Shown piece by piece: positions 6,167 to 6,474 of a stretch of DNA of 6,474 bases. The notes below the pieces were generated by a model. The model was not told the origin of the DNA and made no database searches. It worked only from the letters and a program-made list of their open reading frames with translations. Numbering within the stretch: the stretch's first letter is position 1; each line of letters starts with the position of its first letter. The position numbers and the translations under genes were made by a program. The DNA is from Holosporales bacterium (lineage in GTDB: Bacteria; Pseudomonadota; Alphaproteobacteria; RUG11792), in the NCBI GenBank assembly GCA_031267545.1, contig JAIRYU010000012.1:1-6474 (forward strand), given 5' to 3'.

Positions 6167-6474
6167 GCCACGCAGAACGCAAAGGCGGAATGAGGCGTTT
6201 CCTGTTGAAGTTATTTTCCTGTAGATTATTTAAGGGAGTCTCGCTCCGAGAAACGATCGATGAAATAATAGTGGAAGACGATCCGTCCGACGCTCAGTAT
6301 ATCGCAAAAAACGAACGCGAGATGTTGGGGAACGTCCTCAATTTAAGAGAGACGCAAGTTCGCGACATAATGGTTCAGCGGATAGAGATAGAGGCCATCT
6401 CGGCAAACGCGAGGTTGGAACATGCGATCTCGAAATTTATAGAGTCGCAAAAATCATCTGTGATCGTATATCAC
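6163..6474 (+). CDS. CorC/TlyC (HlyC/CorC) family CBS-domain protein, N-terminal 104 codons, runs off the right edge
   Basis: The gene starts with ATG in an ATGA overlap with the ybeY stop and stays open for 104 codons to the edge. The family pattern is clear: a short basic N-terminus (RRFLLKLFSCRLFKG, 11-25), an acidic stretch, then NEREMLGNVLNLRETQVRDIMVQR (50-73), which corresponds to the ExxMLxNVLxLxxxxVxDVMxPR entry to the first CBS domain, followed by helix LEHAISKFIES. No membrane segments precede the CBS domain, so this is the soluble CorC/TlyC type rather than the DUF21 membrane type. In this family CBS pairs bind adenine nucleotides and a C-terminal CorC_HlyC domain follows, out of view. 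Roles in Mg/Co efflux or haemolysis are inherited names and are not shown here. Two usual landmarks differ: MVPR is MVQR, and the HSRxPVY strand is KSSVIVY. The position after ybeY and typically before lnt supports the assignment. Confidence 0.88.
   Translation, partial: MSHAERKGGMRRFLLKLFSCRLFKGVSLRETIDEIIVEDDPSDAQYIAKNEREMLGNVLNLRETQVRDIMVQRIEIEAISANARLEHAISKFIESQKSSVIVYH

Noticed and set aside
1..6474. CRISPR array, insertion sequence, phage or defence system
   Set aside because: There are no regularly spaced repeats, transposase or integrase motifs or terminal inverted repeats. All long frames are core housekeeping genes.

Overview
This window looks like ordinary chromosomal housekeeping DNA from an alphaproteobacterium. 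The strongest pointer is a full-length MipZ, the ParA-like ATPase that positions the division plane and is characteristic of that class. The miaB-ybeY-corC/tlyC gene order and the PNPase sequence agree with this. GC content looks moderate (mid-40s percent by eye, not computed), with many ATA, TTA and AGA codons. That is lower than most free-living alphaproteobacteria and could mean a host-associated or otherwise AT-drifting lineage. I cannot name the order or genus from the sequence.

Layout. Three genes read leftwards on the minus strand: mipZ (4209 to 3391), glmS (3312 to 1471) and pnp (1317 to beyond position 1, so only its first 439 codons are present). Three genes read rightwards: miaB (4299 to 5633), ybeY (5630 to 6166) and a corC/tlyC-type CBS gene (6163 to beyond the right edge, first 104 codons). 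The two groups diverge from a short control region at about 4210-4298, which holds a good sigma70-like promoter for miaB. The rightward genes are tightly coupled by GTGA and ATGA four-base overlaps. The leftward genes are separated by 78-bp and 153-bp gaps that carry inverted repeats and possible promoters.

Roles. The rightward operon is about RNA quality and modification: tRNA 2-methylthiolation (MiaB), rRNA maturation and ribosome quality control (YbeY), plus a CBS-domain partner that usually travels with them. The leftward group mixes cell-division placement (MipZ), the first committed step of amino-sugar synthesis for peptidoglycan and LPS (GlmS), and RNA turnover (PNPase). They share direction but no obvious pathway.

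I found no mobile element, CRISPR array, tRNA, rRNA or clearly novel system. The points worth a second look are local: an ambiguous mipZ start with a very strong ribosome binding site before a TTG, small insertions in GlmS and YbeY, an unusual CBS motif in the CorC homologue, neighbours (rpsO, phoH) missing from their usual places, and inverted repeats in the glmS and pnp leaders.
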